From: Watersipora subatra
Lineage: Eukaryota; Bryozoa; Gymnolaemata; Cheilostomatida; Watersiporidae
Direction: 5' to 3'
Assembly (NCBI RefSeq): GCF_963576615.1
Contig: NC_088715.1
Coordinates: forward strand, 2,682,001 to 2,746,000
DNA: 64,000 nucleotides
Shown: one piece after another, positions 53,051 to 64,000 of the stretch
Layout: each line of letters begins with the position of its first letter
Position numbering within the stretch: position 1 is the first letter of the stretch
The notes under the pieces: generated by a model
The model's input: the letters and a program-made list of their open reading frames with translations, nothing else
What the model was told of the DNA's origin: nothing
Databases searched by the model: none
Made by a program: the position numbers and the translations under genes

Positions 53051-53839
53051 TGCATTGTTGATAAACTTCTCACATGTTTCCAACATTCTGTACCACATTG
53101 AGTCGATTAAAATACTTCAAAGACACTCTTTAGGGTGATTAAGCGAGTAAAAAGTTTACAGTGAGTTTGGAGACTGGAAGCAAATAAAGATCTTTAACTT
53201 TTTGTAAACAATGAAAAAACTAAATTAACCAAACTAAATAGAAAGATCATATATTTAGTTTCAAAATGATATATAGATGTAAGGAATTACGCTAGTGCGG
53301 GATGAGATATAAGACGAGATGCTATCGACCTACAATTTGCACAATAACTGCAATGGTAGCTGTAATGTACTGGGTGTGGGTGTTACTATACACAGCAAAT
53401 AGCAATAATGAAAGGAAAAGATTATATGTTTATATCTCTCCTCCTGCAAAAAGAGAAATGCAATATTGTCCAATATTAAAAGTAAAATGCACTGATATTA
53501 TTAGAATAACCAGTATTATTTATATAGTAATAAAATAAAACCAATGCACTTTTTTTTACATTTCAAAACGGCATAGCTAACAATATCACGAAGTTGTGAT
53601 ATTTATATAGATTTTTAGAAAAGCTGGACTACGTAGTCATTGTTCTGTAGTCATCCAAACTTATAATTAATTATTGTAATAATCTCATAAAAAACGTTAA
53701 AAAAATATCATCGTCTTTTGCTTTACTTACACTGCATTGGACATCAGTTAGAATGCGAAAGTATTCAAATGTGTCGGCAAATGAAAATGAAAAAATTGAA
53801 ATAGGCAAAAATGAAACGATTTCTGTACTCCTATGTTAA
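53051..53839. other. unassigned intronic sequence
   Basis: AT-rich; no supported gene or repeat boundary. Confidence 0.4.
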
Positions 53840-55202
53840 TTGCCGAAACCTTCGGTAATTCGACAATGCTATAGACTGGTGAAAAGTGCACGTTATTTTT
53901 TTGTGAAATGCGCAAGACTTTATCATTCTATTATCTGTCGCTCGGCGTTTCACTTTCCGGTCTTAACTTTTATTAAACCAAGCTTTTCAAGCGTTTTGTG
54001 GCGATTTTCGTCCAAATTAATCTGTCTATTTGTGTATAATCCGATCAGATGGGTTAGTTTTAGGAATTTGTGGTAACCCTTCAAAGGCTTGGTAACATAT
54101 TTAAATAGGTTTAAATGTGTTTTGTATCGTTATTATACTTTAACGACTTCACAAACGATGCTTAAATTTGTTAATGAAATTTCTTGGCGAGGGTTTGTCT
54201 CATTGTTGATGAATAATTTTCGTAAGTCGTGTGCACATGCATTTATCATAAAAACTCCCACACTTCGCTCCACTCGTTTGGTCGTGGGATAAATCTGCAA
54301 ATTTATAAGTTACATAATGATAAGTTATCAAATGTTATATATTCATGAACGCGTGACAAATGAGCCATACTTATATTACATGCACAACAAAAATGTATGT
54401 TTTTAAAACAAAAATATTTGCATTGATTTCTCGGTTATCTACATTCGGATTGTTGCTTTCGATGGAACATTTTCTGGTTGTCCAATACCTTCCACAAAGT
54501 CTTGACCTGTACTATTTTTCTGCACTGCTGAATTAGTCGGTATTAGCATTCTAATAAATTTTTTGACAGAGCAAAACTTTTACTCGTTGCGTTTAGCGCA
54601 AATGAAACGCGTAACAGTTTTCCTCGCTAAATGTAACCTTTGTACTATCGCAAATGCAAACCGTTTTTATCTGCATGTACTTTCAAGGCCGCGTTAAACA
54701 AGGAACTACTATTAGCCTGAGACAATTGTTAATTATTTCTATTGTCCCACGACCAAACACAAGCAAAGCGATTGTTTGGGAGATTTGCGATAAATGCACA
54801 TGTGCACACAACTCCCAAAAAATTATCCATTTTTGGTCGTGACCAAACCCTTGTGCCGAAATCTCTTCAACAAGTTTAACCATTTTTTTGTAGAGTCGTT
54901 CAAGTATAAAAATGATACGCAACACATATAAACCTATTTAAATATGTTACCAAGTCTTTGAAAGGTTACTGCAATATCCTAAAACTAACCCATCTGATCG
55001 GATGATACATAAATAAACAGATTAATTCAGCCTACAATTGAAATAGAAACTTGAGAAGCCTTTTTTAATCAAAATTAAGACCGGCCAGCGAAGTGCCAAT
55101 AAGGCTGTGCGACAGAACCAATAAGTCGTTCAAATTTCATGAGGAAAAACTTGCACATTTCACCAGTCTATGGCATTGTTCAATTGCCAAAGGTTTCTGT
55201 AA
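53840..55202. mobile_element. long-inverted-repeat (foldback) element flanked by TTAA
   Basis: The left arm (from 53840, ttgccgaaacctt) and right arm (ending 55202) are inverted copies over about 450 bp. For example, the 54260-54295 segment with ggtcgtggga returns inverted near 54745, and the atttaaataggttt of 54100 returns near 54945. Both ends abut TTAA (53836-53839, 55203-55206), the target of piggyBac-type elements. No transposase lies inside, so it would move in trans. A further terminal copy lies near 55258-55305. Confidence 0.7.
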
Positions 55203-55767
55203 TTAACGTAGACCGTTTGAGGCGTAGACCGATTTACAGGTACGGAAATATGGTACACAGTTTACCAGCCTATGTTTTTTGTTCAATTACCGAAGGTTTC
55301 ATTAAATTATCTAGAACATTAACCAGATTTCTTTACATCTTATCTAAAAGCTAGGGCCGAGCTACAATGCCCCTTTGTGACAAGAATATTTATTTATTTT
55401 ACTCTAGTTTGCAGAAAACTTCCAGACGTGTTAATGCTAATGCTTGCTTTCTGTTACATATCGCTGTCAAAACCATTCTACATTCAACACAACCAACTTT
55501 CAACTTTCCAGCACAACTTTCAAGCTGTGTATATTACACGGCAGCTTGCCATTTTAATTTTAATATTGCATTTCAGAGATATAATAAACATATTTCATTA
55601 TTGCTGTTGTTAGTTAAATTACGTACAGTAGGTTAGGCCTGCAGCTTGAATTAATATTTATTTTATTGTTGTCAAATATAGGTTTGAGATAGTAGTAGAT
55701 TAGGTCTGATTTTTATACAACCTTTTTGTTTTGCATAATTGACCTTTTGAATTGCATTTCAAAACAA
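55203..55767. other. unassigned intronic sequence
   Basis: Contains a partial copy of the foldback terminus (55258-55305). Nothing else is supported. Confidence 0.4.
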
Positions 55768-55780
55768 TTTGAACACTACC

Positions 55781-56029
55781 ATGGACATACAACCTCCAAG
55801 AACACCACGTCGTCGCAGTGGCCGTCCACGTGTCTCCCAATTATTACAGAGGAGGAGAAATAAAAGGTCTTCACAGCAACCATCAACATCAAATGCTAAT
55901 GTTCAACAACACGCTACTCAAAATAATAACAACAACTCATCTGATTCAGAGAATTCTTTAGTTAGATGCTGTAGGCAAAGCCTACAACATCTAACTAAAG
56001 AATTCTACTTTTGTAGAATTCTGTTGTGA
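55781..56029 (+). pseudogene. short basic frame with AT-hook-like motif, broken by a palindrome
   Basis: ATG at 55781 in a strong context (accatgg). It encodes MDIQPPRTPRRRSGRPRVSQ, then Arg/Ser- and Asn-rich sequence. RRRSGRPR resembles an AT-hook. The frame is disrupted by the 26-bp-arm inverted repeat at 55951-56005, after which it ends. Possibly the first exon of a transposon gene; no family recognised. Confidence 0.4.
55951..56005. repeat. inverted repeat, 26-bp arms
   Basis: Arms 55951-55976 and 55980-56005 with one mismatch around AAA; a further ttctac/gtagaa turn follows. Confidence 0.88.
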
Positions 56030-56199
56030 AACTTCTGTTATTATTCTGTTTTTTTTCGAAGTTTTAACGAAAAACAAGCTAAAAGCCTTAGAGGTTGGCA
56101 ATAAGAAAATTGATTGTTATTGACGTAAACGATTCAATATGATTACAAATTTGCGAAACATTTCTACTGATCCCTTGATATTATGGGTTCATAAAGACC

Positions 56200-56355
56200 A
56201 AAGATTGTCAAAATGGCGATCAAACGGAGGTGATGTTCAAATAGAGGGTGGGGCCTTATTTTCCAACCCTTCTCTTATAGTGGCAATCAAAGAGAGGTGG
56301 CGTTCAAATAAAAGTGGCGTTCAAATAAAGGTGGCGTTCAATTAGCGGTGTACAG
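56200..56355 (+). repeat. ggcgttcaaata short repeats
   Basis: Degenerate tandem copies of gtggcgttcaaataaa within about 150 bp, with one related copy at 50422. They may mark the edge of a larger inserted element. Confidence 0.6.
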
Positions 56356-56454
56356 TATCTTTTTAAGATCTGAAATTTAAACCATACATAATTTAAATCA
56401 GAAGTTACAAATTAAAAAGATCACTTTTGTTGACTACATAAAAAAGTAAAGTAG

Positions 56455-56505
56455 TTTTTTGTAACCAAAGTGAAGGTGGACAATTCCAGTTTTAAGTATT
56501 TTTCT
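56455..56505 (+). pseudogene. duplicated fragment of TRIM-3 exon 7
   Basis: gtggacaattccagtttt with its flanks repeats the start of exon 7 (near 56740) and is followed by a second copy of the intron end. A local tandem duplication of about 260 bp. Confidence 0.6.
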
Positions 56506-56727
56506 CTGTTACGGTGAGGGTAATCGTCTACCCATAGTTTTGAATAGGGTCGCTGAGGATTGAACTAAGAATGTAGCTAATCATCTAGTTGTTGAATCAG
56601 AAACGACCATAAAAAAGTTTTTTAATGAAGCTTATGTTTAGGATCTGAAAATTTAATTCAAAATTGAGTCAAAATTAAAAGAATCACTCTTATCAATTAC
56701 ATGAGAAAGTAGGGTTGTTTTTCAAAG

Positions 56728-57065
56728 CCGAAGCAAAGGTGGACAACTCCAGTTTTGAGGAATTTTCTCTCCAAGAATGCATCATAAGTACAAATTTAGT
56801 TAACAGTCTATCAATTTAGAAAAATTTGGTAATGATGATTTCAAAACATGATTTCTATTTGTTAGTCACACAACTCCACAAATTCATGCCTGTCGCTGAT
56901 GTACTGAGCAAAGCAGATGAGCTGTTAAGGAGACGACTCCAAAACCTCTCTGAGCAGTGTACGAAAATCAGAATAGCTGAGAAACAGCGTTGGAAAACTG
57001 TTGATGATGCTGACATCTATAAGAAAAGTATGAAGTCACGTGTGGACAGAAGCATCCGTGAAAGG
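56728..57065 (+). pseudogene. TRIM-3 exon 7, coiled coil part 1 with in-frame stop
   Basis: 338 bp, same length and phases as TRIM-2 exon 7. The frame runs to TAG at 56817-56819, where TRIM-2 has TAT, then stays open: LHKFMPVADVLSKADELLRR and on to the gtaact donor. Using the tttag as an acceptor gives the wrong frame. Confidence 0.8.
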
Positions 57066-57287
57066 GTAACTCCCCATGTAATTTAGGAAAAAAGCTTATT
57101 AAAAAAGTTGGAGTTTAACTTGATTTAAGTTTATTTTATCAGCGAATTATTTTTAGTATCTTTTTAGCGTTTTGACAGAGTGGCACTGGTTAACTTGAAC
57201 AATGTTATCAAACTTGATCAGAAAGTTGATAGACTTCCTTGAATTAAAACCATTTAAAAGAGGAGAGTATACATAGCCTTGTCATCA

Positions 57288-58752
57288 GCCAGGGTTTGAT
57301 ATAACTATACAGGGTTTGATATAACTATACAGGGTTTGATGTAACTATACAGGGTTTGGTATAACTATACAGGGTTTGATATCACTATACAGGGTTTGAT
57401 ATAACCATACAGTGTTTGATATAACTATACAGGGTTTGATATAACTATACAGGGTTTGATATAACTATACAGGGTTTGATATAACTATGTAGGGGTTGAT
57501 ATAACTATACAGGGTTTGATATAACTATACAGGGTTTGATATAACTATACAGGGTTTGATATAACCATACAGGGTTTGATATAACCATACAGGGTTTGAT
57601 ATAACCATACAGGGTTTGATATAACTATACAGGGTTTGATATAATTATACAGGGTTTGATATAACTATACAGTGTTTGATATAACCATACAGAGTTTGAT
57701 ATAACTATACAGGGTTTGATATAACTATACAGGGTTTGATATAACTATACAGGGTATGATATAACTGTACAGGGTTTGATATAACTATACAGGGTTTGAT
57801 ATAACTATACAGAGTTTGATATAACTATACAGGGTTTGACATAACTATACAGGGTTTGATATAACTATACAGGGTTTGACATAACTATACAGGGTTTGAA
57901 ATAACCATACAGGGTTTGATATAACTATACAGGGTTTGATATAACTATACAGGGTTTGATATAACTATACAGGGTTTGATATAATTATACAGGGTTTTAT
58001 ATAACTATACAGTGTTTGATATAACTATACAGGGTTTGATATAATTATACAGGGTTTTATATAACTATACAGGGTTTGATATAACTATACAGGGTTTGAT
58101 ATAATTATACAGGGTTTTATATAACTATACAGGGTTTGATATAACTATACAGGGTTTGATATAACTATACAGGGTTTGATATAACCATACAGGGTTTGAT
58201 ATAACCATACAGGGTTTGATATAACCATACAGGGTTTGATATAACTATACAGGGTTTGATATAATTATACAGGGTTTGATATAACTATACAGGGTTTGAT
58301 ATAACCATACAGAGTTTGATACAACTATACAGGGTTTGATATAACTATACAGGGTTTGATATAACTATACAGGGTTTGATATAACTATACAGAGTTTGAT
58401 ATAACTATACAGGGTTTGACATAACTATACAGGGTTTGATATAACTATACAGGGTTTGATATAACCATACAGGGTTTGATATAACCATACAGGGTTTGAT
58501 GTACCTATACAGGGTTTGATATAACCATACAGGGTTTGATATAACTATACAGGGTTTGATATAACCATACAGGGTTTGATATAACTATACAGGGTTTGGT
58601 ATAACTATACAGGGTTTGATATAACTATACAGAGTTTGATATAACTATACAGGGTTTGATATAACTATACAGTGTTTGATATAACTATGCAGGATTTGAT
58701 ATAATTTTTCAGGGTTTGATATAACTATACAGGGTTTGATATAACTATAAAG
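57288..58752 (+). repeat. 20-bp tandem array R1 in TRIM-3 intron 7 (about 73 units)
   Basis: Same 20-bp unit and intron position as in TRIM-1 and TRIM-2. Blocks recur (for example a run with aattatacagggttttatat near 57980-58120). Confidence 0.97.
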
Positions 58753-58926
58753 CATCTAACATGCTGACCCTGATTTTTCCACTGTTAATAATTTGCACAT
58801 GATCGAAGACCACTGGTGTCTCATATAAAATAAAAGGTCTACCTGCTAAATTTGAGTCTCAGCTCTGTTTGCCATGCCTGGGTTAACAAAAGTATTCATT
58901 GAGGTCAAATAAAATATGAACTTCAG

Positions 58927-59197
58927 TGCCCGGTTTTGCTTGAGAATGGTGAAAAGATAAATGGAGAGCTCGAGAGGAAGTTCAAAAGTGAAGTTGCAAG
59001 AGCTGCTCTACGTACAGATGAACTGAACTCAGAAAGTGAACGTCTGCAGACATTGGAAAAAGAGATTGCCTCAAACATAGATGGTGATGGAGCCAGCCTT
59101 CTTGACTTTATGCGTGGAAACAAATCAAATTTGAACAACATCAGCTTCCAGCCTTTAAAGAAGTTTAGTATTGAGAAGGAAACTATACAGCTGGAAG
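58927..59197 (+). CDS. TRIM-3 exon 8, coiled coil part 2
   Basis: 271 bp, open, phase 0 to 1, with the best donor of the three copies (gttagt). Starts PVLLENGEKINGELE. Confidence 0.82.
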
Positions 59198-61075
59198 GTT
59201 AGTATTTGAGTCTTGTTAAAACCTCCTATGCAACAAGCTATCGCTTCCAAAAGCCCAAAAACACAAGCCGATATTTAGCGCGATGTTATCTTGCGTAGTG
59301 CAAGTCTGCGCTGGATTTTTCTAGGCAAGTTTATACTGAGTGAAAATGCTAGACTTGCTCAGTTAGAACTTCATGGCACTCGAGGTGCATTTCAATCGAT
59401 TGTTTTCTCCAGAATGCAATGCCTCGATTGCCAATTTTTTGTGTCAATGTTTGCCGATATACACCAACAACAGTTCGCTATATTGTTACGACCAAAACAT
59501 GATCAAAATGAACAGGTAATTGTTCATGTATTTAATAAGAGCACACCTAGTCTTATACAACACAACACACATGAATTACAAAGATATCTTTTTGAAAACT
59601 AACAATTGGAATTCGATCTTTGCGCAGGTTGATCATTTTGACAATGGTAAATATTTTTTTATTATATAAAACCACTATAAGGTAATGTATAAATAAAGTC
59701 ATCAAATATTATCATTAAAAATATAGAATTGTTTTTTATGTCTTCTTTTTGAGAAAGTAAGATAGGCCTTCACAAAAGCAGAAGTTGTCAACTTCGTTGT
59801 CCTGAAGACGTCATATTTACTTAAATTGATCAACAACATCGAAAAACTGGTGATACAGAATTTTAGTGAGAGCTTCCGAGCGTGCCCAGGTCATCGTTCA
59901 TCAGTTGATCGCCTAAGTGTGTTTGGGCAGTACATGTTTTGTGCCCAAGTGTGTTTGTGCTAGCTACATATATCTCTGCACTCCTCATGACGCTTGCAAT
60001 AAAATTCCATAGTATGTTTCAGCCTTTAGTGACACACTAGTTACTAATAACTAGTAACTAGTTACCAGTTGCTAGTTACTATAGTTACTAGTCGCTGGTA
60101 ACTAGGTTGAGGTTTTATTGATAAGCGATGTTACGCGCTGTTTCGGAATCTAAACATTTATAGAAATTTAAACCATTTCAGGATGAAATTAAGTGTTAAA
60201 TTGAAGTTGGATGCTCTGAGACATGGAAGCTGATAGCAGTGTTAGTAGTAGTGTTATAAGTTCTGAAAGTTTAACTAAACTGTGTATGTAAGTAAATGAC
60301 CAATCAGATTGTGTTCAGCTGTGATACTCTAAATATGATTGGTTCATATACACAATGTAAACATGAGTAGTGTAAACAGGTTTATAGTAGCTAGTTAAAA
60401 GTTGACATAGAAACTTTAGACAGATATATAAGAGATATAGGAAAGGTGTGAAGTCATCTCTAGCAAATAACAACTACACTAAAATGAGACTATGACAGAA
60501 CAAGACATGAATTATCAACAAGAAACCTCTGACATAGAATTATGGCTAACTTCACTGGTATTTACATGTAAGTAAATGAGAGAGGTAGATATCACACATA
60601 ACACCTTTAATAGCCACATAAAGCTAATGACCTTACTACACCAACTATTACTACTGAGTAGGAGTTTGCTTCTCTTGCAGTTAAATAGAATATGTTTTTA
60701 TATTATTTTTATTACTAGGAAGAAAAAAATCTTTCAAATATAAGGGTGACTTAAACGTGCTCTTCTCTATTACAACAGCTGCGTATATCTGAAGTAATGG
60801 CCTCATTGCCTGTTGCTAATAATAACTATAAAACTTGTGGTAAAAATGTTGTGTTTGATAAAAAAAACTTTTAATATAAAGCTTATTTCAATTTGTTGAA
60901 TAAAATTTTGAATTCGTTCATATTATTTGTTTTTAAATAATTAAATATGAAATGAACATATACAATGGAAACAACAAATTTATTATGTAACCCCTGAACC
61001 ACCTTTCAATGCATTGACAAGTTATAGCCTGGGTTCTTTGTTGTAAGGTTTGAAACTTATTTTGTTAATGGATAG
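59198..61075. other. TRIM-3 intron 8
   Basis: The R2 array of the other copies is replaced by unrelated DNA from about 59241 to 60450. That DNA has a 104-codon plus-strand frame (59291-59602) that I do not recognise and would not call a gene. A ctagttacta palindromic microsatellite lies at about 60035-60110. The rest aligns with TRIM-1 intron 8. Confidence 0.55.
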
Positions 61076-61749
61076 GTCCATTCATCAAATGGCAATGGAA
61101 GCCATATTTTCCCTCTCGTCTGCAGTTGACCACTAAGAGAAGTTCAGATGAACGAATTCTTTCTTTGGATTTCATAAAAAACGGTTACGTTCTTGTGGCC
61201 ACAGAGAAAAACATTCTAGAAATTAGAGATCCTCAATTGAATGTTCGACATCGACAGACAACAGCAGGTACTCTTAAAGCAGTGTCTATGCTCAACAATA
61301 AAGCTGTGGCCTTGACACATGATGGTGAAAAGGTAGCACTTTATCTATACAACTACAATCTCTTAGAGGGTATAGAAAGGTTGTCGAGTGGAATAGCTTT
61401 GAGCTTGAGTTGTTTGATCTGGCAGCATTGGAGGATGAACTTGTAGTATTAGAAGTGCTTGCTAAGAAGATAACGCGTGTTCGTACAGATGATTGGACAA
61501 TCGAAGATCAGATTATAGATAGTAAACCTGACTCAATATGCACCATTAATAAAAACTGCTTTTGGGTTGCCGACTCTCTGAATATTCGGAGAATCGACCG
61601 CAATTTAATCAAGAGTTTTGGGAGTAGTGATGTGCCGTGGGAAAATAACGAAAAACCTCTGCTACCTGTTAGACTCTGTAAAACTTCAGATGCAGATGGA
61701 TTCTTTTATGCAAGCAAAGGAAACCGGATTCTATCATTTTGCTCTGATG
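61076..61749 (+). pseudogene. TRIM-3 exon 9, propeller with a 2-bp frameshift
   Basis: 674 bp against 672 in the other copies. The extra bases fall between LLEG and the WNSPELE-equivalent region (about 61370-61395). Frames before (61126-61370) and after (61410-61749) encode clear homologues in different phases. Confidence 0.85.
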
Positions 61750-62592
61750 GTAAGTTTATACATTGTGCATAGAGTTTCGTGATATGGTGATTTGATTGTG
61801 TGGGGGGATTTTCAAAGTAAACGGTTTGTAAATTGCCACCATTTAAAGATATGTTATCAATTTTAAGTTGAAATATAGTGTACAAATAAATGTTAACAAA
61901 GTTTTCAGGTTTTAACGTAATAATATCACGATATCTCGAAAATCGTCTATAAACGGACGATTCACGATATAACACAGTTTGATATTGTAAACTTGCAATA
62001 TCGAGTCAATTGTTAATTTTTGGGTAACGCTACATTTTGGAACTCTGGAAAATCGGAAATTTTTTAGGATCTCTGGAAAGTGGTGCATTAATTATGTTCA
62101 TTAACTGCCTTGATGTTGACTAGGTGATTTTTGAGGTTTCCCTTTATTTATTTTAGCATTTGTTAAAAATTGTTTAAATAAAATTATCTGTCACGTTTGT
62201 ACAAAGTTTAACGTTTAATGAGATTACAGAAAATAACTCAAAAAATTAATTATATAGTTTTATAGAAAAGACAACTTTTGATTTCTATGAACACTTGTAA
62301 ATGAAAAATACTATCAAAAAGTAACGTACCAATAACAAATAAAAGATTTAAATAACAAATACAAGATAAAAGTTTGCCTTTAAAACAGAGCTTTATTCCA
62401 AATTGGAAAAAATTATTTTTCCTCATTTTCCACACAAAAACAGATTTTTGTCTTTTTTTTAAAGTTCTTGAACCAATGTAACACTGTACATAGCAAATGT
62501 GTATTTATTCAAGAGTGTTACCAAACCTTGACCTAATTAATGTCTGAAAATGTACTAAATCAGGTCACATTATTTTGTCAAAAATATTTTAG
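61750..62592. other. TRIM-3 intron 9
   Basis: 843 bp, shorter than its counterparts because it lacks the middle section shared by TRIM-1 and TRIM-2. The gatatt/aatatc-rich section at 61920-62010 is common to all three. Confidence 0.7.
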
Positions 62593-62720
62593 GAAGGAGA
62601 CATATTTTCCTATCTAACCTGGACCTATCTGTAGACCAGAACATCACTGATTTAGCTGTGTGTGAAATCAACTTGGTTGTAGCCTGTGGACCAGAGATGA
62701 TGTTGTTCAACATACTCTGA
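62593..62720 (+). CDS. TRIM-3 exon 10
   Basis: Phase 1 exon ending LVVACGPEMMLFNIL and TGA (62718-62720). Frame intact on its own. Confidence 0.83.
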
Positions 62721-62795
62721 CATTGGATCTCTCTGCTTGAGGCTTTTGTATATAGTAACTTTTTCTATCGTATAGACACTAATATCCACCGACCC

Positions 62796-62826
62796 CTTAT
62801 TGTCACATCTTTCATGTGACAATAAG
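62796..62826 (+). promoter_or_regulatory. 3' UTR hairpin, TRIM-3
   Basis: Same 12-bp stem as in the other copies, loop tctttca instead of tcttcca, 75 nt after the stop. Confidence 0.6.
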
Positions 62827-63194
62827 AGAGCTATTATGCTGGACAGTTACACTGTAATTCTATGAACTTAGTAAAATATTTTAGATTAATAATTCAGTCT
62901 TGTTAAACACTTGATTTCACGTGGGAAGAAAGCATATCAAAGTTAGAGGATGAGAGAAGACAACTTGCAAGATTACAATCAAGAAACACTTCTGCAGTAA
63001 TTAGATCAAACCATAGACATACCTATGTTAGTTAACTCTCTTTTTGCACATAATAATCTTTGCAACCAATAAATACATAAGTGTTGCAACACTACATATT
63101 CTGTCGCACGGAGAGTGTTTTATTACTTGTTTTACCAACTGTTTTTGTTTATCAACTTGTTTTACCAAGACACCTAATTAAATTGTCCCATAAT

Positions 63195-63355
63195 ATTGTC
63201 ATATAGCAGGTGTTCTGCAATATAACAAATTTCATACCATATAACAGGTGTCCTGCTATACAACAGGTGTCTTGTTATATGACCGGTATCCTGTCATATA
63301 ACTGGGCTTCTATCATATATAAATCATTTTAACATATGACAGATATCCCGACTTA
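63195..63355 (+). repeat. palindromic repeat array between TRIM-3 and POMP-C
   Basis: About 8 degenerate units of the same theme as 7820-8165 (for example tgtcctgctatacaacaggt). Confidence 0.65.
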
Positions 63356-63553
63356 TAGACATGAAGTCAAACAATAATAGCAAATGGTTCGACGAGCCAT
63401 GTCTTGCTGAATAATTTAAAATATACTTAAAATAATTTTGATAATGTAAAATTTCCTAAAGATGGATATATTTTTCATAAAGTATTTGATATATTTTACA
63501 TAGAATATACAATTAAAATACAACTTCAAGGTGGAGCTCAGACTATCCATTTG

Positions 63554-63829
63554 TTAGAGGATACCGAGTCGACGCTCCATAAGTGCATGTGGATCACCGG
63601 CTTGCTCTGGAAACTCCATTGGACCTGAATATGCAAAATAAACTTTCATGCAGGGAGTTTATTTATGAGACAATAACTGGTATAAAGACATAGCAGTTGC
63701 CAAAGAATAACAAAGTTGACTATATTTACTGTTGAAAACATCCTCTATGTCTATGGATTCATCCCTGCCTGTTAGTATGTCCTCCATCAGGTTGGAATTT
63801 CTTGTGGCCATGCTTGGCAGTAGATTTAT
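63554..63829 (-). CDS. POMP: POMP-C: last two exons of proteasome maturation protein, intact
   Basis: Minus-strand exons 63829-63730 (100 bp) and 63624-63554 join in phase 1 and stay open to TAA (63554-63556). They encode NSNLMEDILTGRDE, an acidic IDIEDVFN stretch, then PHALMERRLGIL at the very end. The C-terminal pattern, PH..M...LG-L as the last residues, fits POMP/UMP1. It is the only copy of the three with the full ending, so it is the best candidate for a functional gene; its 5' exons lie right of the window. Donor here is gtaaat rather than gtaagt. Confidence 0.75.
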
Positions 63830-64000
63830 CTGTTAATAGATGTGATTAGAGTTTTTAGAGGTTAGAAAACTCCGGAACAGTCTACTAGCAAGGGTTGAAC
63901 TTTTAAATGCATGTGATGGTTTGTATGTGAACTCTTCTAGCTGGCTCAGTACAAGAAGATGGAAATTCAGGCAGAGTATCGTTCACACATACTATAGACA

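Larger units (their letters stand above)
42878..62720 (+). pseudogene. TRIM-3: same ten-exon architecture, probably decayed
   Basis: Exons: 42878-43020, 43321-43495, 43573-43777, 46787-47511, 49351-49494, 49963-50086, 56728-57065, 58927-59197, 61076-61749, 62593-62720. Splice phases match TRIM-2. Defects seen: RING cysteines 1 and 3 changed (C to R, C to S), a B-box 1 cysteine lost (FCETH to FKPH), TAG at 56817-56819 in exon 7, and a net 2-bp insertion in exon 9 near 61370-61395. The sum without the 2 bp is 975 codons. The 5' half (exons 1-6) is open and could still give a short protein with B-box and FG domains but no coiled coil. Confidence 0.8.

Noticed and set aside
52832-53098. Minus-strand frames with repeated Asn-Thr-Ile-Ser-Thr-Leu words
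   Set aside because: Translation of the 11-bp minisatellite.
59291-59602. 104-codon plus-strand frame in TRIM-3 intron 8
   Set aside because: No recognised motif, no paralogue in the other introns and no splice support; probably part of an insertion.

Overview
The window is AT-rich animal DNA: spliced genes with GT-AG introns, a Ty3/gypsy retrotransposon, a LINE, several DNA transposons and very large intronic tandem repeats. An invertebrate is clear; a spiralian such as a mollusc is my guess from the expansion of TRIM-type genes and the transposon mix. I cannot name the species.

Backbone. The window is a tandem segmental duplication. Each unit has a plus-strand TRIM-like gene followed, tail to tail, by minus-strand exons of a proteasome maturation protein (POMP/UMP1). 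TRIM-1 is seen only from its coiled-coil exon to its stop (2808-7384). TRIM-2 is complete (10 exons, 18961-40114) and TRIM-3 is complete (10 exons, 42878-62720). POMP pieces lie at 8379-8669, 40981-42075 and 63554-63829. Equivalent TRIM exons have equal or nearly equal lengths and splice phases, and the TRIM-2 exons sum to exactly 1180 codons once one transposon is subtracted.

Unusual protein. The encoded order is RING, B-box 1, B-box 2, an FG/GLFG nucleoporin-like repeat domain in one large exon, an unrecognised two-exon region, a TRIM-type coiled coil, and a beta-propeller-like C-terminus. TRIM-2 has 11 near-identical 39-residue GLFG units. TRIM-3 has fewer, diverged units. I know of no TRIM protein with a GLFG domain between B-box and coiled coil.

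Decay. TRIM-2 has a 3.2-kb DNA transposon in its B-box 2 exon with a 3-bp target duplication. TRIM-3 has lost two RING zinc ligands and one B-box cysteine, and has an in-frame TAG in exon 7 and a 2-bp frameshift in exon 9. The POMP copies also carry frameshifts or missing exons. The cluster is turning over quickly and may be largely pseudogenic; TRIM-1 is intact where visible.

Mobile elements. A young Ty3/gypsy element with a chromodomain (9564-16053, minus strand) has 201-bp LTRs that I read as identical. It inserted between TRIM-1 and TRIM-2, and the matching empty site survives near 42210. A degraded LINE lies at about 16900-18428. A 3.2-kb element at 19715-22914 encodes a DHEEADTR-type protein and contains a nested MITE. 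TRIM-3 intron 6 holds a Tc1-like element split by a hAT-like element, and a long-inverted-repeat element flanked by TTAA.

Tandem repeats. Introns of the TRIM genes hold five array families: a 20-bp unit (all three genes), a 30-bp unit (TRIM-1, TRIM-2), a 43-bp unit (TRIM-2, TRIM-3), and 14-bp pyrimidine and 25-bp arrays (TRIM-2). Several units look like splice signals, and the 43-bp arrays run right into a real 3' splice site.
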